A program made the position numbers and the translations under genes. Shown in pieces: positions 1-11,127 of a stretch of DNA of 64,000 nucleotides. The notes under the pieces were generated by a model. That model saw only the letters and a list, made by a program, of their open reading frames with translations, was not told the origin of the DNA and did no database searches. The DNA comes from Rhyzopertha dominica (taxonomy: Eukaryota > Arthropoda > Insecta > Coleoptera > Bostrichidae), in NCBI GenBank assembly GCA_025024175.1, contig QCXZ01000064.1, forward strand, positions 11,904,001 through 11,968,000, in the 5' to 3' direction. Numbering within the stretch: position 1 is the stretch's first letter; each line of letters opens with the position of its first letter.

Positions 1-2420
1 TATGGGGTACTCATTGCTCACGAAACATGCAAGCCCGGCATTTAGCCCCTTTTCATTCCATTTGAAGAACACCATGTACAAGAAAGTATTTCTTCATATT
101 AAATGAAATGTACAGTTAGTAACAATCTTAGACAGGGAAAGGGGGATACGTGATTAAGCGTTTGACGCGTGTAGGTACTGATCGTGTTACAGAAAACGAT
201 CGCCCGCCATTTTATTGGTGTCACACAAAACTTGTCAACCACAACAGACAAACAACAAAAGCAGTGATGCAACATAGTTTTCTGTGCAGCTTGTAATTGT
301 AAAAGTGAGTGAAAAAAATTAGCGGTCACAGGAAATAATAGAATTTAATTTACGGCAAGCTTAGTGGAGTAGGTCCGTATTTTTGCTAGCTAAATATATG
401 CGCCACTGGTAATTGGTATGGTGTGCATTTTTTCCCTTTTCTGGGGGTAATTCCACAGAACAATTTCATATTATTATATGAATATGACGTTGGTGTTTGA
501 CATACCACCAATTGACAAATAATGTTGATTCAGTTTATTAAACTTTCGCATTACATAATTATTCACAAGAATGTATTATAGGAGTAGAAATCTATATAAC
601 TATATATCAAAGTGATATAAACAGTATCCTAGTAAATCTGTAGTTGTTGAACCGTGCTTATTAAGTACACAACCGGTGGAGTTCTGGAAATGTTCGCTAT
701 CACGAACTAAAAAAAAATAAAATACATGGATCAATAATAGTTGGTATAATACTAATAATGTATACTGAAATCAATAACTGCTAATGGCAATTACTAATAC
801 GCCGATGATACTTGGTTGCTTGTTAGATGTTTAGATATTAGTGGTATTAACGTAAAATACTATCCAGTTAAATCGTTCGGTAACCTAAAATACAGGTAAG
901 TTGCAAGACTTATTTCCTATAGGAAGGAATATTTACCTTACCGGTGCATACGTACATATCACGGTAGTTGATAGGAGGTATAAGCACGACGCCGTGTGGA
1001 ACGGGCCGATTTTGTAGCCAATCACGTTAGAGAGAGATAGAGAATAGTGGGAATCGCTCCGCTTTGCATAAGGCTACGCTGTGTTGATAATATCAATTTG
1101 ATTCCCAAAATTACCGAAGCGGATAGTGATGGTTCATTTATTATTCAAAAAGTGTGGAAATGGTAAGATTCTGTTGTTAATTGTGCAACAATTTTAAAAC
1201 AGATTTGCGTCAGATAATGAGAATCCGCTGCAAATTCAATCAATACTTCCAGATCAAGTTGTCAGCATGATATTTACGCTTTTATTTCTTATATTATACC
1301 ATCAATAATGAGGTTTTTAGCATTTTTTATCTCTAGACATTTTTTCTACGACAAACGGTTCTCGTGATATTAGCAAAAATTCATAAATTTGTAAAATCGT
1401 TTTTTCTAAATAACTCGAAAACTAAACAAAACAATTGCAAGAGTGCTTCTCGATCAGAAATTTAATTTTCTATATAAGAGCAAAATTTTAAAAAAGTTCT
1501 GTGGACAGGGTCCAAAATCATTATTCTTTAAATATTTCGAAAATGTCAAAATTTTGGAAACATTTTTAAAAACGTTTTGTGAGAAATTTTATTTCCTATC
1601 GGATGGTATTTTGATATTTGAATATAAAGTATTTTCTGACATTTGGCAAAAACAGTTTTTTTTAAATGTCCGTTTTTTCTTCTAAACAGTTTGCTGCACC
1701 GAAAATTTATAGGGACTCGCAATTATACTACTACACACATACTAAAAGGCAAAAAATAAAATTTTGCAAAAGGGTACTTATCCCACAATTTTAGAGAAGG
1801 GGACCCTATACCCTACTCAGCCCAAAAACATGTTGCTTTGGGTAGATGAGATTTATATGTATGCGAAATTTCAAGGTCATATATTGTCTTTCGAAGGTTA
1901 TCGCGTCCACACACAGACAGACATACAAACACGAAATTATTGCTCAAATTTTGTTTTTGGATGTTTTCCAGCATTTTAAAGCGATTCAGCAAATAAAAAA
2001 AATTGAATTTTTTTTTTCGCGATACAATACTTCCCATCCGTTGGATATAGAAGTAAAATTAAGTACAGAAATACGATTATTCTATATATTTCTTATATTA
2101 TGACGGTAATACTTATTTCACACTAAATTTCAGAAGTATGTCTAATAAGAGTGTTACGAAATAAAAAGTGGTGCTTCTGCAGTCAACGTTTATTAAAAAT
2201 ACACATACAAGATAATCTAAAAATTAAAAAAAAAACTGTAACTTAGATTCCTTCTTCTTTCTTGCACTTGATATATCAGTATCTCTGTCATTGTGCTTAT
2301 AGTACTATTTAATTCTCATTATAATATAACAATAAACAAAATGTTGAAAGTATTTCTGCTTCGCGTTCTTTACAAGGAAACGAAATAGAATATGTGTTTG
2401 AAAACAATTCATCCATTACA
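1..2420. other. Non-coding, no gene recognised
   Basis: AT-rich sequence with many homopolymer runs. The short open frames here have no recognisable protein motif and are broken up by T- and A-runs, so I treat them as chance. Around 1690-1960 the sequence has the look of an old dispersed repeat (a CA/GA-rich stretch of alternating cacacaga and acatacaaac words), but I cannot assign it to a family. I see no tRNA, terminal repeat or tandem array in the rest. Confidence 0.6.
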
Positions 2421-2914
2421 TTAGGCTTTTTAGAACACGTGACTTTTGAGCGACTGCCAGGGGGCAAATTTCAAAACGATGCAGCTTCTAGCGCGCTGTC
2501 ATAGAAACCCCATTACTTAATGCCAACGTCAGTCGCTAGAGTTGGGACATTCGATTAAATTCAAATCGTTCAGTCAATCGCGTAGATTCTGATCATTCAA
2601 GTCGTTCATAAGGATCGTGAATTGAAAGTGACAGCGGTGTCTCCTATCTCGCCACAGCATATAAATATGCTATCATGCTGTTTTCTCGTCGTGTGCTGTC
2701 GTCAGCCGTTAACCATGTACGACGCACGAACGACGCTGATTCATTAGCTGTGAGCCAAATCAAGGCATGAGTCATTCAATTTGAACGACTTGGTCATGAA
2801 GGACCCAACTCTATCAGCCACGCGTCCGTTTCCAGGGTTTCGCAGGCGCGTCCCATGCGTGCGCTTTTTGCCCCCTGGACGCCATATTGGATGACGTAAT
2901 CTTAAAAAGCCTAA
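2421..2914. mobile_element. MITE with TTAGGCTTTTTA termini, carrying a nested insertion
   Basis: The left end starts TTAGGCTTTTTAG and the right end finishes CTTAAAAAGCCTAA, so the ends are inverted repeats. The similarity continues inward to a shared CCAGGGGGCAAA word on each arm (near 2456 and, inverted, near 2870). The insertion site is compatible with a TA or TTA duplication, which a palindromic end makes ambiguous. No transposase is encoded. It is a non-autonomous DNA element, and about 280 bp of its interior is a second element (2537-2813). Confidence 0.6.
2537..2813. mobile_element. hAT-like MITE nested in the 2421-2914 element
   Basis: The ends are TAGAGTTGGG on the left and CCCAACTCTA on the right, followed inward by AAATCGTTC-like and inverted GAACGACTT-like words. 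The 8 bp outside each end, TCAGTCGC and TCAGCCAC, agree at six of eight positions. That is what an old 8-bp hAT target duplication would look like. The interior is non-coding. The hAT assignment rests on duplication length and end sequence only. Confidence 0.5.
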
Positions 2915-4166
2915 TTGTCAAAAACAACACTGTGAATATGTTTGGTTAAAATATTTTTTATTTTTTTAAACTGTGATGAAACTGTGTCTGATTTGGATGA
3001 TTTAGCCGCCTTCTGGATTTCAAATAGTAAGTGTAGATGAAGACCATTTGTATCAGAAACATTTATTTATATATTTATATACGTGAAGATGGTCCCTACA
3101 TGTGGACCATTTCGACGATTTAATTTTTTTTTTGCATATAAAGCTGTATCGGAAGAATTACTGTTAGAGTTCGGCACCACACAATACTATCCCATTTTTG
3201 TTATTTTAAAAAACTTCATACACATACTTCACCGAATGTATGGTTATGCATGCCACTGGCGAGCGCTTTTACCACTATATTGCATCTCTTACTAGACCTC
3301 TCTCTCCCACACTGACTACGAATCTGGGCCGCAGTTGCATACAGTTACCATACGGTCGTCCTTATACCTCTCTATCTACTACCGTTGTACATATTGTTGT
3401 ATATATCACATGTGTAGGTAAGATATGTAACAAGTTTAAAAAATCATCTAGATGTGATTTAAGTACGAGTAATACTAATAATATAATCGGTTAAGTCGAC
3501 CACCAAAATTTTCCGTAGTTTGTTTTCCAAGGTGGACGAATTCACGACAAAATTTCTGTTTCTCGGCATTAAATCAATTCCGCAACTGCGAATCTTTTAT
3601 TTTGATTTCAGGCTTTTTTCTCAAAACAGTCGTACATTCGCTCAGTGGCGTGCCCAGAAATTTTAGCTAGATGGGGAGAACAATACTACACGTCAACAGG
3701 AGGGAGAGAACACCCAATTTAATAGAACATGAAATTAAACAGATTTGTCGAGATATAAACTGTAGCATACAAAAAAGATCTAATTACTAAATCAACAAGT
3801 GTTCGGTCTTGCGCGGCGGGAAGGTGTTTCTAACCCGGACCCCCAAGGGTTTATTTGGTCGTTTATAAGAGACAATGACATGTTTTGACCATATACGGGA
3901 AAAAATAATTTTTAGCAAGCGCTTGCATGTACTAATATTTTTCTGAAGCAACATACGTTATAAGCGACTTGACGTACATTACATTACATTTATATTACAC
4001 GGAAACATACACGACTTGTTAGTTAACGCTTCTCGCCTACAGACATCTTTGATCTAGACGGATAAATCTTATGACATGCGAGATAAAATTTTGTGACGAT
4101 CAGTAAGTCGTGTCATGACATGTTGCTCGTTGTAGGATGGCAAGCCCGCGCGGTAACTAACAAAGT
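2915..4166. other. Non-coding, no gene recognised
   Basis: No coding frame with a recognisable motif. At about 3642 the words CAGTGGCGTGCCCAG occur, which resemble the end of a hAT-type non-autonomous element as also seen at 17346. I could not find a matching right end or a target duplication here. The rest is featureless AT-rich sequence. Confidence 0.5.
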
Positions 4167-4410
4167 AGTGCTGTCAATGGTTACAGTTAACCGGTTAGAA
4201 TGTTGCAATATTAACCGCAACAAGCAATCTTGGAATAACCAGTTAACCGGTTAGAAACCGTTTATGAACCGGTTAAAAACTAACCGATTGTGAATCCGGT
4301 TCAAAACTAACTGGTTGTAAAACAGGCTTAAAAACTAACTCGTTGTAAAACCGGCTTAAAAATAAGCGGTTATGAAGCCAGCTAAAAATTAACTAGTTAT
4401 GAATCACACA
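4167..4410 (+). repeat. Partial copy of the AACCGGTTA-rich element
   Basis: Begins AGTGCTGTCAATGGTTAC exactly like the complete element at 57035-57730, then runs through a series of diverged AACCGGTTA and AACTAACCGG words separated by about 20 bp. Similarity to the 57-kb copy fades near 4410 and I see no right terminus, so the copy appears truncated. It has no coding capacity. Confidence 0.6.
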
Positions 4411-6251
4411 ATCTTTACTGCGCTTGCGTCTGGCCCTTCATTCGCGAAGATCATTTAACACAAAATCTTACGATTGCTTTAAACTTCTAGGTAACTATAT
4501 GTCTCTGTGTTCTCACCATACTTACCTGAAAAGGAACTATGACTCCGTGCAACATACCAATTTATCGATTACTGAGGGCTGAAACTCTATATCAGTTGTC
4601 TGCGCAGTTCGGAAATTGAATCCGAAATGTTAAAAAGGTTAAAAACTCTGTTCATCTGAAATATCAACAATGATAACAATAAATGCAAAGTGTTTTTCAT
4701 AAAAGAAACTCCAAGATATATATACTGACTTAAGGTACATATGTCACTATAAAATAGATCTACATTTTTCTTATAATATAAGAAAGTACATGCCGTCTGT
4801 GCGGTGCACATAGCGGAAACTATAGTTCGTGCACCTATCGGTTACACTGAGAGAACTTCCTATAAATCACATCCCTGATACTTTTCCGGGAATGTAAACA
4901 AACTTAGTCGATAATCGTCGTGCCTTGAAACAGGGCATTCATCAAACCCACAGAGGGACGTTCTAGGCATCGTGGCTGACGGATCGCATCACATATTGGA
5001 GGAGACGTCCTGTTTGTATAATCTGTATCCTCCTTGAGGGTCGGCTGGATAACATGGGCCTAGAAGGATAACCCTTAGAATTATGCGGGGCTTATGCCCT
5101 AGGGATGGCAACGTAAAAAGTGTTTGAGGAGGATGTCCATTAAAGATTATTGTTATAGAAACGCGACTGGAATGGGATACATATGCAATTAATTAGTGTA
5201 GTGTAGGTAGTGATTAATTCGGTACACGTTATCGTTTTTTTACGCTTCATTAGAAATGGCAGTTTTCACTATCTCATACTGAGAGCCAGAACGAGATTCG
5301 GCTAACCAATATAAGAACTAGAGAATATGATGCGAGATAATTTTTATTAAATTCTTGCTCTGCTGCTGTTTGCTATTGTGCTGAAAAAATTCTTTGATCT
5401 AGGTACTACTGAAGATTTTTAAATTATTGTGGTAAGGGTTTTTCTCATATCATTTCATATATCAAAATATAATCAAATTTCTTCTGTTGGAATAAAATTG
5501 TCAGGCTCATTAGGAAATATCTGCGTCGGTGCAGTAGAGTGCCTGTGACGTGTGAAACATTCTAAATACCTATCTGCCGTAAGATTATCTTAAGGCTGGG
5601 TCCCTGGAAAGAAAGATATATTGGTGCTAACGATATAAAGAGAGCAACCTATTCTAACAAAACAGCACCACCTAAAGACAACTGAATATTTACTTATAAA
5701 TGATTGCTTATCTGAAAGATTTAGCTAGAGCCTAAGGTAATTCTGAAGCAAATATTTTTTGCTACAATAATTGCTAACTGCACATCTAGAGAGATTGTTT
5801 ATCGCTTGGTGCTGTTCTGTCATTAATCGTGTTAGAAAAAATGGAATGAGTCAGATATGTAATAATCGTCTGTGTTATAAGCATTATAACTGCAAAATTT
5901 ATTCTAGGTCCTTGTAGATCAGATACTATAGGTCTTAATGGATGCCCATCTTTGTGTATCCTTGAGTTACCATACATTACAATATTTAGTTTTGTTATCC
6001 CTAGCTTCTGTATTTTTTTCACTTTTTATTAAGGTAGTGACAAAGGCTTGTTTAATTTGTATAGCTTCAGTTGGATCTTTGTTAAGAGATCTTATAGGAT
6101 GTGGTATTGCTTAATATTTGAAGCATTTTTGTTTGATATACGCTATATTAGTGTTGACGTAGGTACCGGCCATTTTTCTGCGGTATGTCAAAGAACTGGA
6201 TCAAAACAAACCGAGTGGCCATAATGTGCTTAACGGAGCTTAGGTGCAATT
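4411..6251. other. Non-coding, no gene recognised
   Basis: AT-rich sequence. Between about 4860 and 5160 the composition is more balanced and a few short frames open, but none carries a motif I know. Nothing else stands out. Confidence 0.55.
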
Positions 6252-6586
6252 TTACTGTTATATGTGTATGTTTGAGCAGCTTACACTCCTTCGCTTTACT
6301 TAGCAAGTATTACAAACCGAAATTACATTTAGTTACAATGTATTGTTAAAAAGCGTAACCTACAATAAGTATGTAGGTATATAGAGCATTGCAATTTACA
6401 TGTTGTACAAGAGAATGGTAACGTATGTTCTTGTTATAACGCGAGAGAGACATGCAAACTAAGCAGTATTTATTTTAGATTATTATTCAACAATAGATTG
6501 AAACTAAATGTAATTTCGGTTTGTAATATTTAATTACTTACTTAATAATATGAGGGCATGAAAACCACTCAAATATACACAGTAAC
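6252..6586. mobile_element. Inverted-repeat MITE, copy 1
   Basis: The left arm (TTACTGTTATATGTGTATG, then cagcttacactccttcg and aagtattacaaaccgaaatt) returns inverted on the right (aatttcggtttgtaatatt, then ccactcaaatatacacagtaa). Each arm is about 85-90 bp with several mismatches and small gaps. No coding capacity. A sibling copy begins 44 bp downstream (6630-6953). A target duplication is not obvious. Confidence 0.65.
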
Positions 6587-6629
6587 AAAACATTGTTTTA
6601 AACTATAATTTTGCTCTGAACATTAAGTA

Positions 6630-6953
6630 TTACTGTATATATTTGAGTGGCATACATTCCTTCGTATTATTTAGGACGTACTACAAACCAAAATTACATC
6701 TAGTTGCAATATATTGTCGAAAGACAACCCAAAAGAAGTGCTGCAGAGATTATAAGTTTCTCTCTCATTACATCGAGAACATCCAGGAATTCAATATATT
6801 GCTATTTTCTGGTACTTGTAAATTGTAATGCTCTACACAGGCACTTAGTGTATGTTTAGCTTTCAACAATACTCTGTAACGAAATATTATTTCAGTTTAT
6901 AATACTTGCTGAGTAAAACGAAGTAGTGTAAACTACTCAAACATACACAGTAA
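6630..6953. mobile_element. Inverted-repeat MITE, copy 2
   Basis: Same family and orientation as 6252-6586. The left arm has ttactgtatatatttgagtgg and acaaaccaaaattacat, and the right arm ends aactactcaaacatacacagtaac. The two copies differ at many positions, so this is not a recent tandem duplication of the region. More likely it is two insertions, or an old duplication. Confidence 0.65.
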
Positions 6954-9950
6954 CACTATAAAATGTTCTTTTAAAAGTAAAAAGTTGTACCCAATAATAA
7001 ACTCCCTTACGCATGTTATGAATAAATGTTATACAAAAATGTTGTACTTACTATTAATTAAGAGAGTGCTCGATTAACTATTATATTTCTATATTTGTGC
7101 TGCTAATTTGCGACATCACAGATGCATCCCACTTGAATTTTTTAGGTTAGAGTTAGAGCATAAGGCTTCTGTTTTCCTGGCCTTTGCGCTTGCTAAACGC
7201 TCGCGCAAGTCGTTGTTGCGCATGTCATCGCTGGTGTAGTGTGTTTCCAGCTTGTCCCTATGAAACAAACCGTCTAATTGTGAGGTTTATTTGTCTATAC
7301 ATATAGCCAAAACCCAGCCGGTTATCTTTAAGTACTAACCCGTACGAACAGTGCCAACTGAAATAAATGCGCAAAGGTACCAACCATTCGACCCACATGC
7401 AAGCTAGAGACATGAGCAAAACGCCACCAATCTCCAACTGCAGGGATCTGCGAGGCTTCAAAAGAAATAATCTTCCCCAGAGGCGCGTAAATTTATGAGC
7501 ACGTGTTTTCAAGAAACGACTACATAAAAAGTATTTATGTGGAAGCTTTCAGTAAAATTCTTTATTTTTCATGAGTATAACATCTTCAACACAAAAACAA
7601 CATGCTAATCTTTGTTATAAAGTTGATCATAAAGCATAAGCCACATAAAACTGAAATATTTGACTTGTCTGATAATTTGCATCTATGTACAAACCTGTAT
7701 TCAGAGAGAAAATAACTTTATGGTTATGTTTTTTCTGTCGGTAACTGTCAGATTATCTAATTTATTTGATAGTGAAATTAATAAAAAAATAGATTATATC
7801 ACCTAATGCAAAACAAAAAAAACTTAAAAAGATGAGTGAAATGAAAAATGCACTAAACAGTTGGTTTAGACAACAAACGCTTTATGAGTTATATTTAGGT
7901 AGGTACACCTACATTCTACATTGCTATCTACAATAGAATTCTTTAAAAACTTCAGTTTGCTGGTGTGAGATTTTGTAATCATCAAGCTTCTGGTATACTG
8001 CTCGTTAAAAAATGAATTACCCCGCACGGTGTGTTTACGACGCACTAAAAGCAGAACTTGCCTTTACTGAAAGTCGGATTAACTTAATCCAGTAATTCTA
8101 AAATGGATTTTCATTTACAATGTCTTTGAAAGAAGCAAGACAGCAGTTCCCCACATTATTTTTCTCTAAATTCGAACGAAAAAATCTATTGTCTATGGGA
8201 TACTACTTTATTAGTTATACCTCCTTAATGAGTTAGATTACTCTCGAAGGTGACTGCTACCGTGCAAAGGCTCCTAAAAATAGCACCAACCGGCGGCCAC
8301 AAAAGAGTAATGAAAAATCGTCACGCAAAGGTTCCTACTTTTGAGACAAAATTGACTACACGAGCAATTTCATTATGAAAATAAATAGTCAGCAATTGTC
8401 TATATTACACGCTCTGGCGGTTTGCAAACATCCACACCCTAAAATGAATTATTAATGCCACGTGCGTTGGAATAATTAGTCGCAGTTATATCTTTTAGCA
8501 TAGGTAATTACGTCGTTAGGACCAAAGTTATATTGCCTTTCTAGGGCGAAACGTAAACGCGATTACATTAACTAAATTTTACGTTTTTTAGGTTGCTGGT
8601 GAAGAAGAGTTGTACGCGCTTTATTGAAGTCTCATGCCAAAACTTTTATTATCTTATCCTAACGCAAAACGTATGTAGTAGTTCTTTTTACAAATCATTG
8701 TTCAAGATAGTCAAATCAGTTTGCAGAAACGCTTACTTTTTCATTACCTATTCATGGTCCGTGGTATTTTGTGTAAGTAAATAAAATGATGACATGCAAA
8801 CATATAAATGTAAAAGGAGAAAGAAGTATTTATAGACAAACATACTGTCTCATTTTATTATCATGTTCATATTATGTTAATTGCATGCATGACAGTCAAA
8901 AATCCGTTATTTTTTATGTATCTTAATCATACAGTACGTGCCTATAGCCTTTCCGCTTTTTTACTTTTAACCATATTAAATGAGGAGGCGGAAAATACAA
9001 AAGGTTAAAGGATAAAGTAAAAAAACTTTTCACGTAAAAACTTATACGTGAGCTCACAAGAAAACCATATCGTTTATAAGAACCGTTTTAATAACGTTCT
9101 CATAATTTCACTGTAGCTTACTAATAATTACTGAGAATTTCTTTCTCCATTTCTTTTTGTTATTAAGATTTGAAGGTGGCATTGCCATAATGTTACATTT
9201 ATATGTAATTAGAACATCTGTTACATTTTGCGTAATCATTTTGTCAATGTTTATTACTTCAATTAAGTACAAGTACTTATATGTTGTAGTCTCATAATAA
9301 TTTCCTTAGGTTTATAAAAAATCTAGGCTTGGCGGATAATAATCAGAAAGTATCACTACAATAAATTAAACCACTAAATCGTTCTTGCAATACCTGGACA
9401 TTTCCAGTAATTTCACTATAAGATTGTAACATACGTATATTTATTCGACGTGGATTAATTTTGAAAACATCTACCGACGAACTTGATTTACTTGCAAATT
9501 TTTGCTTTTGGTAAAAATTTCATTTCGCTTTACACTGAAATTGCGAACGCAAGTATTTATAGCAAACAACGTAATAAATAAAGTGGTTGGTGTCTCTCCC
9601 TGATTGTGTTTTCTTTGGCCGAACCGTCGGAGGCAATCAGCGAAAAACGACAAAATCCCAGAGTCAGATAAACCCGAAAAAAGGTCGATATATCCCTGAG
9701 ATAATTAAGAAACGTGCTTGGCAGATTATTTGGGTAAAGAAAGCTCATTGACTTCTCTTTTATCAGCGTTACAACTTATACGAGAAAGTCTCTGGTGACT
9801 CTATCCTTGATAAATCCGTAAGTTTGACGTGGACACGTCAATCGTAAACACGTCGAGGTAGCTCGTTGCTAAAATGAATATAAAAAGAATCATTCAAAGA
9901 AATTTTATTTATTTTTCGCTTCTCTGTTCGTTGAACAATCAGCAATGTAA
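6954..9950. other. Non-coding, no gene recognised
   Basis: Three kilobases without a supportable gene. Near 7180-7240 the words gctaaacgctcg and cgttgttgcgcatg recur in diverged form at about 18765-18800, suggesting a shared dispersed repeat fragment. Open frames here are short, low in complexity and lack motifs. Confidence 0.5.
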
Positions 9951-10108
9951 GTCTCTGTACTCACGGACCGTACCAACCTACTTCGTAGAGCCACCGCTAG
10001 ATGACGCATTATTGATTTGACCAAATGACCAGGCAATCGTCACTTAGGCCTCTGTACTTAAAGACCGTACCTATGGCGTAGTTTGTAAAGACACCGCTAG
10101 ATGATTTA
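9951..10108. repeat. Diverged direct repeat of ~58 bp, two copies
   Basis: The first copy (9951-10008) runs from gtctctgtactcacggaccg to caccgctagatgacg. The second (10048-10108) runs from gcctctgtacttaaagaccg to caccgctagatgat. The copies start about 97 bp apart with unrelated sequence between. Function unknown. It may be the remains of a tandem repeat. Confidence 0.55.
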
Positions 10109-10477
10109 AACGAATTTAATCAAGACAAATTGTTAAAACGCCAATTCTCGAATTGCCTCGTTTGTTTGCGTTGATATAATTTTGGCACTTTGTTAACGAT
10201 GCCTGCGTTATTTTGCTTATTATAATATCTCTTTTCATTAATCTTCAGGTATTGATTTAAAAATTTAAATAAAAATCTAAGGGAGCAAAGTTGGGTGATC
10301 TTGTAGGGCACAATAATGATTGATTATCCATTATTTGGCTACTAAAAATGCTATTAAACAAAAAAAAATTGAAAACTGATCCATGTTTTCAAAGTTGAAT
10401 TATGATTAATGAACTCTTCTTAATAATTTGGAAAATTGTTGTTGAAAGCAATTTGGAGAATTACACACAATTCTTTT

Positions 10478-10972
10478 TCAAAAGCATTTAATGACTGGTA
10501 TTTTAAAAAGTCGATTAAAAAGTGTTTGATAAATGGCCATTTTGTGTGAATAAGGGTGTAAAGAAAAATAAGGAATAACATTGTCTGTACAAGTGGATTT
10601 TCTAAAAATTTCTAAAGAAAGGTAAAAAGAAATTTGGTCACGTATAATTAATAAATCTAAAAAAGAAATCTGATTATTAATTTTTGTTTCATTACTGAAA
10701 TTTATAGAAGCAGGTAATGAATTAATAAAAGTAAGGAAATTATTTAGTTCATCTGAATTACCTGTAAACAGACACAAAACATTATTCTCTATATAACGTA
10801 CCAGAATTTAATGTGAGAAGAGAAACAATATCTTTTTCTAAATTATTCTTAAAAAGTTCAGCTAGAAATGGACTAAGAGAAGAACCCATTGCTAAATCCT
10901 ACTTTTGTATAAAAATTTTATTGTTGAAACAGAAAAAATTTTGATTTAACTCTAACTCCGTTAATGTTTCTA
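10478..10972 (-). pseudogene. PLE reverse transcriptase, C-terminal relic
   Basis: Minus-strand frames spell reverse-transcriptase pieces in the right order for a Penelope-like protein. First come a G-L-A-M-G-S-S-L-S-P stretch (family: G-L-x-M-G-S-x-L-S-P) and an A-E-L-F-K-N-N-L-E helix. The catalytic Y-x-D-D place follows, here Y-I-E-N-N, so both catalytic aspartates are lost. Then come V-L-C-L-F-T-G, I-S-F-L-D-L, and HP-x2-H-K. Stop codons and at least one small indel split the frame, and the protein cannot be active. The open stretch that survives (10478-10777) covers the thumb-side part. PLEs are retroelements whose reverse transcriptase is normally fused to a GIY-YIG endonuclease. That domain is absent from this copy but present at 14300. 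Confidence 0.7.
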
Positions 10973-11032
10973 AAATATTTTGACTTTGTCAAACGGATTA
11001 TAAAAGCTTCTGTTTTCTTTATTTTTACCTTT

Positions 11033-11078
11033 GTTGTACTGAGGATGACTACCTTTGTAGTAGAAAGCGCTCTACAAT
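11033..11078 (+). ncRNA. Hammerhead ribozyme motif at PLE tail
   Basis: Hand fold: stem I GUUGUA (11033-11038) with UACAAU (11073-11078), core CUGAGGA (11039-11045), stem II ACUAC/GUAGU (11048-11052 with 11057-11061), GAAA (11063-11066), then GCGC and UC before the predicted cleavage after 11072. AGCGCU is a palindrome, so stem III would form between two RNA copies, as reported for PLE hammerheads with very short helix III. The base of stem II carries a G/A mismatch and there is an extra U after the core, so activity is uncertain. Confidence 0.6.
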
Positions 11079-11127
11079 AAAAGAATAAAGCGGATTACAC
11101 TTAAAGAATAATTTTCATAAAGAAGAA

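Larger units (their letters stand above)
10368..11127. mobile_element. Rearranged Penelope-like element (PLE) fragment
   Basis: The left end shares the words attgaaaactgatccat with the left end of the truncated PLE at 14183. The right part (about 10980-11127) matches that element's 3' tail: ttgactttgtcaaac, a hammerhead core, then an AATAAAG-rich tail ending gaagaa. Between these ends lies reverse-transcriptase coding sequence in the opposite orientation (minus strand). The copy is therefore internally inverted or complex. I found no clean target duplication. Confidence 0.6.
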
